Positions 33,269-42,817 of a DNA stretch of 61,559 nucleotides are shown here, piece after piece. Below the pieces are notes generated by a model. That model saw nothing but the letters and a program-made list of their open reading frames with translations, made no database searches and was not told the DNA's origin. The translations under genes and the position numbers were made by a program. Source of the DNA: a virus; the IMG/VR virus record IMGVR_UViG_3300046756_000171, positions 1-61,559 of that record, one strand, 5' to 3'. The first letter of the stretch is position 1, and each line of letters starts with the position of its first letter.

Positions 33269-34372
33269 TTAATTTGATATTCCTGCTAACTTTTTAAGGT
33301 TAATAATTTCGGCTTCACTTTCAGTGTTCTGCGTGTGTGCCTTGTTACCTGTAATCACAGTCTTCTGCGATTCCGTTATTGTTTGTGAGCTCTTAACTGT
33401 AGTAGCACTTTCGTTTAATACTGTTGGTAAGTATTTGTTAAATTGTGCCTTTAACTTGCTTGTGTCAGTTGACTCAAGTAAGTTTGTCATTAGTTCACGT
33501 TTGTCTTTTGATAGAGGTCCCATAAGGTCAGTTAGCACCGCCTCACGTTCACGACTCTCGTTAATTCTAGCAATCTTTGTATTCGCTTCCTTAACCTTTG
33601 TCTCTCTGTCAGCAATTTCTTCTTTTGAAGCTTCAACTTCCGCTTTAGCTTCAGTAAGTTCTTTTGAAAGTTTTGAAATATGTGTTCCTTCTGCTAAATG
33701 TGAACCCATAAATTCAGCCGCAAATGTTTCAAATAGTTTTCTTCCAAACATATTTTCTTTTGCAGTTTTAATATCTTCTTTTAATGTACCAAGTTCTGTT
33801 GTTAGTGTATTCTCAACAATACCTGCTAGTTTAGAAGAAGCCTTATCTACGAATTCAGTCTTAGCTTTTGCAATTATTTCTTTACCTTCTTTAACAAGTT
33901 TTACCTTCTGTTCAATTAGGTCTTTCTTGTCTTTATGGAATTCATTAAGTTCTGAAGTAAGTTGTTCCATAACGAAATCTTCAAGTTTCTCAAAGTTTCC
34001 TTCTTGAACTTGTCTATCATTACGTAACTCAGCGATTTCTTTTTTCAAAGTTTCCATAACGAACTTATCTAAAAGTGTTGCGTGTTCTGCAATCTTAGCT
34101 TTGTACTCAACTTGAGCTTTAACTGCCGCTTGTTTGTCCGCTTTGAATTCTTCTAACTCTGATTTGATTGTATCTGATACCATCGCATCAAGTGCTTCCA
34201 CCATTTGCGTTTTATCAGTTTCATATCTGTTAGCGAATTCTTCACGTAGCTCTGCAGTTAACTCTTCACGAGCTTCTTGTAGCTTAGATTCCCACGCCTC
34301 TGAAAGTGTATTTCTCACTTCCTCTGATATAACTTCTGAACCTAGGAGTTGTTCTATTGCATTGTTAGCCAT
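33269..34372 (-). CDS. 22: Prohead core scaffold protein gp22
   Basis: Scaffold around which gp23 assembles, later degraded by gp21. 367 residues, almost entirely charged coiled coil rich in Glu/Lys/Ala (from about residue 20 to 285), with a C-terminal segment (LMGPLSKDKRELMTNLLESTD ... FNKYLPTVL) like other gp22 proteins. Its position between gp21 and gp23 is diagnostic. It shares one base with the gp21 stop. Confidence 0.9.
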   Translation of the reverse strand: MANNAIEQLLGSEVISEEVRNTLSEAWESKLQEAREELTAELREEFANRYETDKTQMVEALDAMVSDTIKSELEEFKADKQAAVKAQVEYKAKIAEHATLLDKFVMETLKKEIAELRNDRQVQEGNFEKLEDFVMEQLTSELNEFHKDKKDLIEQKVKLVKEGKEIIAKAKTEFVDKASSKLAGIVENTLTTELGTLKEDIKTAKENMFGRKLFETFAAEFMGSHLAEGTHISKLSKELTEAKAEVEASKEEIADRETKVKEANTKIARINESREREAVLTDLMGPLSKDKRELMTNLLESTDTSKLKAQFNKYLPTVLNESATTVKSSQTITESQKTVITGNKAHTQNTESEAEIINLKKLAGISN

Positions 34373-35010
34373 TACTTTCTCCTAATATCTAGTTTTTCAA
34401 TGAACTTTTGTACTTCCTTCTGAAAGTACTGTTCAGCTAATTTGTCGTTGTTTACTGCGGATGCAACATCCATTAATACGTTACCTCGCTTACCATTCAT
34501 TATTTGTTCGTATAATGGGTCTGGATAAGCGTCTGGTGCACTTGGATTAGCTACAATATCAACTGTTTGTATTTCAAAATCGCTAACATTGCCGCTGTCT
34601 GTTACATTACCACTACCTCTTGATGAAACACCAAGTTTTACTCCATTATCTAAAAGGGTTTTACAAATATTTCCCATCGGAGTAGGTAACAGTTTTAAAC
34701 GACCATAACCGTCTTGACCATCCATCCACATTTTCTCAATCATGTGTGACACACGGTCTAAATTTACTTGCAAATCATCTGGATGATCTGCTTCACCTAA
34801 TACAGAGAATCCAGATTCGATTTTTTCTTGTATTGCTTTAACAGCTTTACTAATTTCGCTTACTGGATAAACTCTTTGATTTTGATTACGTTTTTCACCT
34901 TGTACAAAAATACCTTGCATGAACAGGTTCTTACCATCCTGAGAAGTCTCAGTAATGATTTGAGCCTGATCATACGATAGATTTTCTTTTAATGTACTTG
35001 ATCTTAACAT
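34372..35010 (-). CDS. 21: Prohead protease gp21
   Basis: Serine protease of the T4 prohead (S77-type), processing capsid and core proteins. Catalytic candidates: H76 in GEADHPDD and S129/S130 in KLGVSSRGSGNV, as in T4 gp21. 212 residues equals T4 length. It is two bases after the acidic core-protein gene and directly overlaps gp22. Confidence 0.92.
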   Translation of the reverse strand: MLRSSTLKENLSYDQAQIITETSQDGKNLFMQGIFVQGEKRNQNQRVYPVSEISKAVKAIQEKIESGFSVLGEADHPDDLQVNLDRVSHMIEKMWMDGQDGYGRLKLLPTPMGNICKTLLDNGVKLGVSSRGSGNVTDSGNVSDFEIQTVDIVANPSAPDAYPDPLYEQIMNGKRGNVLMDVASAVNNDKLAEQYFQKEVQKFIEKLDIRRK

Positions 35011-35012
35011 AA

Positions 35013-35909
35013 TTATTCAGCCTTGCCTTTTTTCTCAGCGCCGTGACCTTTTGCTTCTGGACTTAATTTAGCACCATCACCTGGATGTGTTACACCCATG
35101 TCTTTTGGAGCATCAACTAAACCTGATTTGTCACCTTCTGAACCTTTTGCAGACATATCAACAGCTTTACCGCCCATATCATTCTTACCTGCTACTGGCG
35201 ATGCTTTACCATCGTCACCTGCTGGCATATCTTTAGGGTGCATACCGTCTTTGCCTACTTTTTTAAGTTCAGCCGCTTCTTCTAGGTTTTCTTCTGCTTC
35301 AGCGTCATCTTTAGCTTCTTCTACTTTATCTTCTTCAGCATCATCTGCTTTAGCTTCTAAAGTTGGTTCTGCTACAGCTTCCATTTCTGGCATTTCTGGC
35401 ATATCTTCAGCTGGCGCTTCGTCTTCTGAATCTCCCATAATTTTGGCAAATTCTGTTTTAAGATCCGCTAGTGCGTCTTCTACGTTTACTAACTTATCTT
35501 GGATTTCTTCATGATCGGCTTCGTGATCGTCTGTTTCACCGTCACCGTCGAAGTCTACATCGTCGCCGTCTTTTGGCTCTTCATCTGATAATTCCATTTC
35601 AGCTTCTGGTTCTGACATATCAGGTGATTCTTCACCTTTATCTTCGCCATACATTTCTTCAGCTTCAATTTCGTCATCATCTTCTTCGATGTCATCGATA
35701 AAGTCATCAGCTTTGTCTCCGCCTAAACCTTCATCAACTGTTTCTTCTTCAGCAACCTCATCTTCAATGATTTCGTCTTGTTCGACTAGGTCATTCCAGA
35801 TTTCACGAGCTTTTTCTACGAATGCTTCATGTAATTGGTCAGCGGCTTTAGCCTCTTCACCATTTACTAGTGATTCGATTACTTTAATATAACGTTCGCG
35901 AGTACTCAT
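35013..35909 (-). CDS. Acidic prohead core protein (gp67/68 position)
   Basis: 298 residues, extremely acidic in the middle (EEDDDEIEAEE and related runs, about residues 45-210) after a conserved N-terminus RERYIKVIESLVNGEEAKAADQL. In T4 the small core proteins gp67 and gp68 lie between gp20 and gp21; this protein holds that place and probably fills the prohead core and is removed by gp21. The sequence is low-complexity, so homology is judged mostly from position and N-terminus. Confidence 0.65.
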   Translation of the reverse strand: MSTRERYIKVIESLVNGEEAKAADQLHEAFVEKAREIWNDLVEQDEIIEDEVAEEETVDEGLGGDKADDFIDDIEEDDDEIEAEEMYGEDKGEESPDMSEPEAEMELSDEEPKDGDDVDFDGDGETDDHEADHEEIQDKLVNVEDALADLKTEFAKIMGDSEDEAPAEDMPEMPEMEAVAEPTLEAKADDAEEDKVEEAKDDAEAEENLEEAAELKKVGKDGMHPKDMPAGDDGKASPVAGKNDMGGKAVDMSAKGSEGDKSGLVDAPKDMGVTHPGDGAKLSPEAKGHGAEKKGKAE

Positions 35910-35943
35910 AGCATTTTCTCCTTTATCGAGGTTATTACATACA

Positions 35944-35950
35944 TATTTAA
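35944..35950 (-). promoter_or_regulatory. Possible late promoter (TTAAATA variant)
   Basis: Minus-strand TTAAATAT between the terminator at 35991-36006 and the acidic core gene; one base off the window's ATAAATA consensus. Confidence 0.4.
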
Positions 35951-35984
35951 GACTTCTTGCCTAAAACCGATATATAATACGTAA

Positions 35985-36006
35985 AAAACCGCGGTTTTGA
36001 AACCGC
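35985..36006 (-). terminator. Intrinsic terminator between gp20 and prohead core genes
   Basis: 7-bp stem GCGGTTT/AAACCGC with a 2-base loop, then GGTTTTTT on the minus strand. Confidence 0.7.
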
Positions 36007-36063
36007 AGTCAGTTTAAATAGTTAAATCTGTTGTATTTGTGCTATTAACGGACTATATAATAG

Positions 36064-36258
36064 CTATTCTTTAGGGGCCGCACCATATTGTAACTGAACA
36101 TCTTCTAGTTTATCTTTATGTTCTGCACGTGCTAATTCTCTTCTGTTTCTCATTTTATTAAGATGTCTAAGTGTTAGTTTAGGTCTACGTGTATCATCTA
36201 GATCCCATTGGTTAGACTTATCATCTTCTGCATTCTGAGCTAATTCATTAAATCTCAT
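36064..36258 (-). CDS. Small basic head-operon protein (64 aa)
   Basis: Unrecognised charged protein (MRFNELAQNAEDDKSNQWDLDD; then RHLNKMRNRRELAR). It overlaps the end of gp20 by 11 bases and lies where T4 has gene 67, but gp67 is acidic and this protein is not. A role in prohead assembly is possible by position only. Confidence 0.6.
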   Translation of the reverse strand: MRFNELAQNAEDDKSNQWDLDDTRRPKLTLRHLNKMRNRRELARAEHKDKLEDVQLQYGAAPKE

Positions 36259-37918
36259 CGCCAGTTCCTATTCCATCATCATTTAAATCAGGTGTGTCAA
36301 CATCTGCACCAGCATCATCTCCTGGTTCTGCATTTTCTGCATCTACATCAGTTGGTTCAAAACTTTCAACATCACTGTTCCTAATACCTAATCCTCCTAG
36401 ATCACCTGTTGCACTACTAGTAGGCTGATTGCCTGCTTGGTTTTCTTCTTTCCACAATCTTTCGTTAGCTACTCTTTCTTCTTCAGTTAATCCTAGATAT
36501 CTATCTAATAAGAATCTTCTTGATAGATATGGAACACCTTCAAGTTGTCCAAATAGTTGAGCTCGTTGTGCATCAATCTCAATAGTTCTATATTGTGAGA
36601 AGCTTTGTGGTTCTACAAAGTTTAAATCAAATAAACTAGCACTAACGTCTAGTCCTCTGTGTTTACAAAATAATTTAAATTCTCTATCTAAAGAGTTTTG
36701 TAAAGTTGCTTGTAATCTTTCACAATATTTTGCAAATCTAAATTCTTGAATCATTGCAGTACCAACTCGTCCGTCATTAAATGCCGCGATACCATCTTCA
36801 CTACCTGTTGGTAGATAAGAAGTTGGAACACGTAAACCACGCATTAGTTTATTGTTAAAATATTTTAAGTCATCTATTTCACCTAAGTTTTCACCACCTG
36901 GTAAAACTTCAACTTTACTTCCTCTTCCTTCTGCTGTTTGTGCAAAGAAATAATCTTCCATAATTGATAACGGATTATAGGCCGCATCAACAACCTTAGT
37001 ACCACCACCACTCATATTTGGAATACGTGTTTGGTGTACTTCGTTTTTAACTCTTTCTACAAAGCCCATAGCTTTGTGTGCTGGCATATTACCTACGTCA
37101 ATATAGAACACACGTCTTTCTGGTGCTCTTTGTACACGATAGATAATAATACTATCTTCTAATAATTCTTTTTGTTTGTATACTTTAAATACTGCTTCTA
37201 ATATACTGTTACCAAATGGCCAGTTATTATTCATGCCATCACTTAAACTAACATGAACCATATGTTTTGAATCTACTGCAAACTCTGAACTCATACTTGA
37301 TGAGTTATTTGCAGTTACAATTCCTGCATTACCTTTACCTACACTATAACCTGTTGTAGGATTAATAGTAGTTGAGTCTGTATGTTTTTTAGTATCTGTA
37401 GCTACAAGGTCTTGTAAATTTAGAGCAATGTTTTTTACAATATATTGATCAATTTTTCTACCTTCACTTTCGTTAACGATAGACTTTGCAACATCACCTG
37501 GTTGTACCCAAATAAGTTTGTAAGTTTCTGGATCTCTAATAAAAAATTGATCACCATATTTTATACACGATCTAAACATAGTAAACATTCTACGTTCAAA
37601 ATCATTTATTCTAATCCATTGTTTTAATGTAGTTTCAATAGCATTTACTTCTGAATCTGTTGGCTCTGTTTTATACTCAATTTTAAAAGGAAGTTTTGAT
37701 TCTGCATCTGTCTGTGTACTAAATTCTGCAATAGTATCTAATGCCGCATTAATTTCACTGTCTTGATCCATTTGATCATACTGTGTATATCGCTCAATAC
37801 GATTTGGCTGACCACTGTATACTTCAGGTAGCCAACTCTGCCAACGATTAGTTTTTGTGTTTCCTGCAGATGTACTACCACCTACGTTATATCTTGTAAA
37901 ATGCTTTTTCCAGCTCAT
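36248..37918 (-). CDS. 20: Portal vertex protein gp20
   Basis: Dodecameric portal through which DNA enters and leaves and on which the prohead starts. 556 residues (T4: 524). Recognised by the N-terminal LPEVYSGQPNRIERYTQYDQMDQDSEINAALD, RAPERRVFYIDVGNMPAHKA, KVEVLPGGENLGEIDDLKYFNNKLMRGLRVP and SFSQYRTIEIDAQR. The C-terminal roughly 50 residues are acidic and Gly/Asp-rich. It has a late promoter 19 bases upstream and a ribosome site AAAGGAAAT. Confidence 0.95.
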   Translation of the reverse strand: MSWKKHFTRYNVGGSTSAGNTKTNRWQSWLPEVYSGQPNRIERYTQYDQMDQDSEINAALDTIAEFSTQTDAESKLPFKIEYKTEPTDSEVNAIETTLKQWIRINDFERRMFTMFRSCIKYGDQFFIRDPETYKLIWVQPGDVAKSIVNESEGRKIDQYIVKNIALNLQDLVATDTKKHTDSTTINPTTGYSVGKGNAGIVTANNSSSMSSEFAVDSKHMVHVSLSDGMNNNWPFGNSILEAVFKVYKQKELLEDSIIIYRVQRAPERRVFYIDVGNMPAHKAMGFVERVKNEVHQTRIPNMSGGGTKVVDAAYNPLSIMEDYFFAQTAEGRGSKVEVLPGGENLGEIDDLKYFNNKLMRGLRVPTSYLPTGSEDGIAAFNDGRVGTAMIQEFRFAKYCERLQATLQNSLDREFKLFCKHRGLDVSASLFDLNFVEPQSFSQYRTIEIDAQRAQLFGQLEGVPYLSRRFLLDRYLGLTEEERVANERLWKEENQAGNQPTSSATGDLGGLGIRNSDVESFEPTDVDAENAEPGDDAGADVDTPDLNDDGIGTGDEI

Positions 37919-37936
37919 AATTTATTTCCTTTGCAG

Positions 37937-37943
37937 TATTTAT
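37937..37943 (-). promoter_or_regulatory. T4-type late promoter (gp20)
   Basis: CATAAATAC on the minus strand; leader about 13 bases, ending AAAGGAAATAAATT before the ATG. Confidence 0.7.
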
Positions 37944-37953
37944 GCTATTAGAC

Positions 37954-39978
37954 TTAGAACCTTCTAGAATTCCTAATATTGTTCATTTCTATCTTTTCTT
38001 TAGCATCTATTTCTGCTTTAATTAGTTCAATATGCTCTTTGTATCGTTTTATTTGAAGTTCTTTATTAGCAACAACACTATTTTCTAATAGTTTAACATG
38101 ATCTGCATACTTTGTCAAATCATTTTTTAGATCGCTTTTCGACCTATTGGCAACAGGTATCATGTCTATTGGTTTAACTACTGCATGACTTTGCCCTTCC
38201 AGATGATGACCATAATAACTCTCTGGTAACATTCCATTACCAGGAGCACTACTAACTGCATCACTGTCGCTACTGTTAGGAGTACTATCCTTGTCAGAAT
38301 TTTTGTCGGCATTTTCTAAATCTTCAGCAGTTTGTCCAAAGAACTTTGAAGAGGCATTCTTTATCATTGTTGAATTTTCTTCAAACCATTGTGATACTGA
38401 TTCGACGCCAGCACTTAATTTATTAATTGGTAATGTAATTGCTTCTTGAGCAGTTAAAAACATTTTAGCCGCATCGTTCATTGCTTCTACTGTAGTACCT
38501 GCCGCTTCTAATTTTTTCTTTGTTTCTTCATTAAGTTTTTTAATTTCTTCTTGGTTTTTACCAATTACTGCTTTAAAGTCTTTATTAAATAAAAGTACAG
38601 TTGACTGAATACCTTGAATTTCTTTACCATATCCTTCTGCTGATGCTGAAAATTGTTTTGTGGTATCAATTTTGCTTATTTCATTCATTAAGAAATTGTT
38701 TACACCTTCACCTGTTAGTGTTCCTTCTCTAACTTTCATTGCTATTGCATCTGTTAATCCTGGAGCCACTGTTTGTAATGTTGCTAGAGTCCCTTGATCT
38801 AAGAATCCTTCTAATGTAAAGTTTCCAATGTCTCTTGAATATGACATTGTTGCTATATTAATTGCTTCTCCTAGATTTTCAAATGCTTGTTTTCCTGGAC
38901 CTTCAGCTCCTTCTATAATTAATGCAAGTTGTTTTTGAATATTTTCTACTGATATAGCTTGGTCTTCTAAACCCTGTCCTCTTAATATACTAGTACCGGC
39001 CGCTAATCTTACATCACTTAATGCTGATACTTGTGCCGCTAGTGCTTGGTTTCTATTTAATTTTGTTAGACTAGCTAGAGCAGTTGATTCAACTACAAGG
39101 TTAGCAAACGAGTTTCCAAGTTCTCTACCTTGTTCTTCCATGGACCTTGAATCTATTTGTCCTGTTATACGTGCCATTTCTAAGTAGGCCGCATATTGAT
39201 TCATTAACTCAGTATTCTGCATACCCAAGTCACCCATGTCATCTGTAACTTCACTTAACTGTTTAAACATTCCTATAAACTTTTTACTACCTTTTGAAAC
39301 GTTTCCGCCTAATGCTGTCATTGTTGATCCATAATTAGATATTGTATCTGCAAACGCATTATAGGTTACACCTGATCTAAAACTTTGTTCATACAGTTTA
39401 TCAAACTCACCTGCACTATCATAAAATATAGAACCACTGTCTATCATTTTTTGTTGTACTTCTGCAAACTGTTCAAACTTGGCCGCATTCCAACCTGCCC
39501 AGGCTAGTGCAACATCAGCCGCAACATCCATTGCTCCGCCCCATCTTTTCATAAATCCTTCTAGTTTCAAAGCCTTGGTTAGTTTGGCTAATCCACCTTT
39601 TCCATTAGGACCATCCATATTTTTTGATAACGTTTTTAATGCACCAACCATACTACTCATTGGTTTTTCTGCATCTCCAAAGAATGTTGCTGTATTGTTT
39701 ACTGCTTTTACTGCACCTACTAATCCTCGTTTACTTTCTTTTGATTGATTTAAATCTGTTTCTGCGTTTGTTTTTACTGCATTAATAGTATTGTTTATAG
39801 CTTCAATTACTTCATCGTCCATGTCTGACATCTCTTTAACACCGTTTAACATTTCGCTAGTCAATACGTTTGTACGTTGCATTTGTTGAGCCATTCCAAC
39901 CAATGTGGTTTCTGTAGCCCATGCAGGTACTTGTATCGTACTTCCATCTGGTAATAGTATGTTAGTTGTCTTTGCCAT
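37954..39978 (-). CDS. Long helical tail protein, tape-measure candidate (paralogue A)
   Basis: 674 residues, mainly helical, with one moderately hydrophobic stretch (MDVAADVALAWAGW, about 148-161). Parts align by eye with the adjacent 636-residue protein: an I-x-x-GS-x-x... segment near residue 180, then an FxxxLxEVxxDMxDLGMxxxxxxxxAA-like stretch. There is no obvious T4 gp29 in the window; size, helicity, tail context (next to gp26) and late promoter make it a candidate tape measure or hub protein. This is inference. It shares its start region with the stop of its paralogue. Confidence 0.5.
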   Translation of the reverse strand: MAKTTNILLPDGSTIQVPAWATETTLVGMAQQMQRTNVLTSEMLNGVKEMSDMDDEVIEAINNTINAVKTNAETDLNQSKESKRGLVGAVKAVNNTATFFGDAEKPMSSMVGALKTLSKNMDGPNGKGGLAKLTKALKLEGFMKRWGGAMDVAADVALAWAGWNAAKFEQFAEVQQKMIDSGSIFYDSAGEFDKLYEQSFRSGVTYNAFADTISNYGSTMTALGGNVSKGSKKFIGMFKQLSEVTDDMGDLGMQNTELMNQYAAYLEMARITGQIDSRSMEEQGRELGNSFANLVVESTALASLTKLNRNQALAAQVSALSDVRLAAGTSILRGQGLEDQAISVENIQKQLALIIEGAEGPGKQAFENLGEAINIATMSYSRDIGNFTLEGFLDQGTLATLQTVAPGLTDAIAMKVREGTLTGEGVNNFLMNEISKIDTTKQFSASAEGYGKEIQGIQSTVLLFNKDFKAVIGKNQEEIKKLNEETKKKLEAAGTTVEAMNDAAKMFLTAQEAITLPINKLSAGVESVSQWFEENSTMIKNASSKFFGQTAEDLENADKNSDKDSTPNSSDSDAVSSAPGNGMLPESYYGHHLEGQSHAVVKPIDMIPVANRSKSDLKNDLTKYADHVKLLENSVVANKELQIKRYKEHIELIKAEIDAKEKIEMNNIRNSRRF

Positions 39979-41888
39979 TAACGTTTTGCCTCTGCTTCTC
40001 TAAACACAAATGTTTTCTTTTTATCTTCTAATTCTTTTAGATACCTTGCATATATTTCTATTGATTTATCTAACGTTTCTATCTTTTGCATTATATTATT
40101 TACTTGAAGTGTCTTATCTGCTCCATCTTCAAGTTCATTTTCTGCCTCTTCTAACATTTCGTTCATCATAGTTTTTTCTTTTTCAAAACTATCAATATTT
40201 TGTTTTGCAATAGTTAATGAAGAATCTATATTTTTTTCGTTTACTTTTGCAAGGGTTTCGTTTAAAACTCTATCTGTTTGTTCATTATAAATTTCATTAA
40301 ACCTATCACTACCGCCAAAGAACCCACTTACTGCGTTACCAAATCTTAACATATTCTTTGTTAAGAATTCTGCTGAGTTACCAATTGTAGCAAAACCCGG
40401 TGTTAACATTTCTTGTATATTTTGAAATGTAACAGAAAAGTTATCTATTGCATCAATTGTAGAATCTGCTTGTTCTGTTTGTTCTTTATAAAAAGTAGGA
40501 GATGTTAATTTATCTAAATCTGCCATTGTAAAACTATCTGGAACTATAGTCGCTCCGGCAATTACTGTATTAGCCCAAGTAAGAATTTCACTGTTTGCTG
40601 ATAATTTTGGTAATTGTTTTTTTATTAATTTAACAAATTCACGTTGTCTTGCTACTGCCTCTGCTTCTGATGTAATCTTTCCTGTGGATGTATCTTCTAC
40701 CATTTTTACAAACATCTGTGCAACCCCTGGTCCTACTGCCTGTAGTTTATCTAAGAAATCTTGTGGAATATTGTTAATTGCTGATTGGTCGTATTGTATA
40801 TCACCTACTGTACCTTCTACTGCTTTACCAAATGCTTCTTTAAACTCTTCACCCATTGTTGCATTCATTAATGGAGCAAAATAACCTTTTGCCGCCGTAA
40901 TATTTTTTATAGCATTAGCACCTAGTGTTTCGTTTAAATATTGAGCATTCTGTAGTATAGCTGTTTGAAAGTCTACTGTAGTACGTGCTTCTTCTCTTTG
41001 TCTTAGTGTTTCCATTCGTGATTGTCCTAAACTGTCTGCTAAAAACAATCCTAATTTGTTTGCTTTTTCAAATGAATTAATTAGTATATCTTGACTTTTA
41101 GATTTCATGTTATCAAGTTCTCCTAATTGATAAAGTGTTTCTGCTTCTTGTGCTAGAAATTGTGTCTGTTGTTGTATTGTCATACCAAAGTCAGAGAATT
41201 TTTCGTTAGTAGATACATCTTCTAAGAACTCTGCTAATATTACCTGCCCTTTGAATACGTCACCTTCTGATGCTGTAATAAACGGCAAGGCTGATTCTGT
41301 TACGTCTGCATATTTTTTAAATCCCATTCCTAAATTTCTAATAGAAGATCTTAATGTTGTATACATATCTATATCTGATACTACTGAACCATAATTAATT
41401 AATTGCCTTGCATACTTGTCTTGTTCAGTTAAGAGTTTTGCATAAACTACACCAATACCAGTTGTTGCTACTATTGCTTTACCACCTGCGGTAGTTGCAC
41501 CTCTTAACACTTTACCAAATTTTCCTACTGCTGGTCCCATAAAGTTACCAATTGTTGCACCAGTGTTATATGCTATCTTGGCTACTTCATGTGATAATTC
41601 TGCAATAGCATTTGCTGGTTGAGCATTTGCCATAAGTCCTTTAATAGTGCCGCCTGTATCTTTAATTATTCCATCAATTTTATCTTGGTTTTCTTTTGCT
41701 TTTTCTTCTGCTGTTTTTGATTTATCTTTTGCTTTAGATACTTGTATTGCTTTTGAGCCATCACCTATTATTGCCGCTACTTTAGCGATTGTCATATTGC
41801 CTTCGGTTAATTCCGAATTTAACATATCTAAGGCTTCTTCAGTTGCCCAAGGATAGTTTTTTACTAGGTTATCAAAATATTCTTGCAT
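39978..41888 (-). CDS. Long helical tail protein, tape-measure candidate (paralogue B)
   Basis: 636 residues, helical, with a glycine/alanine-rich hydrophobic segment (about 110-145: TIGNFMGPAVGKFGKVLRG, then AIVATTGIGVVYAKLL), the sort of membrane-inserting stretch found in tape-measure proteins. The C-terminal 130 residues are predicted coiled coil (EKEKTMMNEMLEEAENELEDG). It appears paralogous to the following gene. It is transcribed from a late promoter lying across the gp26 promoter. Confidence 0.5.
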   Translation of the reverse strand: MQEYFDNLVKNYPWATEEALDMLNSELTEGNMTIAKVAAIIGDGSKAIQVSKAKDKSKTAEEKAKENQDKIDGIIKDTGGTIKGLMANAQPANAIAELSHEVAKIAYNTGATIGNFMGPAVGKFGKVLRGATTAGGKAIVATTGIGVVYAKLLTEQDKYARQLINYGSVVSDIDMYTTLRSSIRNLGMGFKKYADVTESALPFITASEGDVFKGQVILAEFLEDVSTNEKFSDFGMTIQQQTQFLAQEAETLYQLGELDNMKSKSQDILINSFEKANKLGLFLADSLGQSRMETLRQREEARTTVDFQTAILQNAQYLNETLGANAIKNITAAKGYFAPLMNATMGEEFKEAFGKAVEGTVGDIQYDQSAINNIPQDFLDKLQAVGPGVAQMFVKMVEDTSTGKITSEAEAVARQREFVKLIKKQLPKLSANSEILTWANTVIAGATIVPDSFTMADLDKLTSPTFYKEQTEQADSTIDAIDNFSVTFQNIQEMLTPGFATIGNSAEFLTKNMLRFGNAVSGFFGGSDRFNEIYNEQTDRVLNETLAKVNEKNIDSSLTIAKQNIDSFEKEKTMMNEMLEEAENELEDGADKTLQVNNIMQKIETLDKSIEIYARYLKELEDKKKTFVFREAEAKR

Positions 41889-41915
41889 AGCTCGTTTTCT
41901 GGTGTTTTAATTCGT

Positions 41916-41922
41916 ATAAATA
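41916..41922 (+). promoter_or_regulatory. T4-type late promoter (gp26)
   Basis: TATAAATAC on the plus strand, 67 bases before the gp26 ATG; a full 8-base match to T4 TATAAATA. Confidence 0.7.
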
Positions 41923-41938
41923 CACTTGTAATATACAG

Positions 41939-41945
41939 TATTTAT
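41939..41945 (-). promoter_or_regulatory. T4-type late promoter (paralogous tail proteins)
   Basis: CATAAATAC on the minus strand. It lies downstream of the opposing gp26 promoter, so the two transcripts converge over about 20 bases before diverging. Confidence 0.65.
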
Positions 41946-41989
41946 GGTATTCATTAAAGTATACTATAATGTATAAATTGGAGAAACTA

Positions 41990-42817
41990 ATGACAAACCC
42001 ATTAATTCAAGCATATAGAAAACCAAATATGTACGTAAGTTTGCCAAGTGGTGGTAGATTCTATAAAGATAAACCAACATTATCAGCAGATAACGAACTA
42101 GCAGTATATGCAATGACAGCAAGGGATGAACTTATAACCAAGACACCGGATGCTCTGTTTAACGGAGAAGCCACAGTAAGTCTAATTAAAAGTTGTTGTC
42201 CGGATATTAAAGATCCAAATAATATGCCGGTCAGTGATTTATTAGTAATACTGGTTGGAATTAGACAAGCAAGTTTCGGTAAGGACATTGATATAGATGT
42301 TAAATGTCCAAAATGCGAACACCAAAACCAACTAACACTCAATGCAAGTGCAATGTTATCTAATACAAAATCAACAACATCAGATCAAGAAGTTGTTATA
42401 CAAGATGATATTAAGGTTACTTGTAACCCATATACGTTACAAGATAGAACTACTTTGCAAGTACAACAAATTAAACAGCAAAAAATGATTGCTAGTTTAG
42501 CTGACGCAAAATTAGATGATGCCGGCAGACAAGAGTTATTTGGTAAAACATTTGTAGAAATTGCAGAACTTACAGTAGCATTGATTACTAATAGTATTAG
42601 TAGTGTTAATGCAAACGGCGATACAATAGTTGACAAAGAAATGATCAAAGAGTGGTTACAAACTATAACCAAAAGTGATTATGACAAAGTAAAAGCTAAA
42701 GTTGAAGAACTCAGCGAATCAGGTCTTGAAACTGCGTTTAACGCAAAGTGTCAAGAATGTCAACATGAATGGAAAACTGGTGTAGACTTGGATGTAGCAA
42801 ATTTTTTCGTGGGTTGA
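41990..42817 (+). CDS. 26: Baseplate hub protein, T4 gp26-like
   Basis: Member of the T4 baseplate protein family (gp26-type hub assembly factor). The ATG at 41990 with GGAGA upstream is preferred over an ATG seven codons earlier. Seen: NPLIQAYRKPNMYVSLPSGGRFY at the N-terminus, LLVILVGIRQASFGKDIDI, and two CxxC pairs (C106/C109 in KCPKCEH; C254/C257 in KCQECQHEW) that probably bind a zinc ion. 275 residues (T4: 208). The last codons contain a slippery A AAT TTT sequence and a stem-loop overlapping the TGA, the layout of a programmed -1 frameshift into the next frame. Confidence 0.85.
   Translation: MTNPLIQAYRKPNMYVSLPSGGRFYKDKPTLSADNELAVYAMTARDELITKTPDALFNGEATVSLIKSCCPDIKDPNNMPVSDLLVILVGIRQASFGKDIDIDVKCPKCEHQNQLTLNASAMLSNTKSTTSDQEVVIQDDIKVTCNPYTLQDRTTLQVQQIKQQKMIASLADAKLDDAGRQELFGKTFVEIAELTVALITNSISSVNANGDTIVDKEMIKEWLQTITKSDYDKVKAKVEELSESGLETAFNAKCQECQHEWKTGVDLDVANFFVG

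Noticed and set aside
42769-42804. Independent start of the small gene after gp26 at the ATG 42769
   Set aside because: It is 49 bases inside gp26 without a ribosome site; the slippery sequence and stem-loop explain the frame better.
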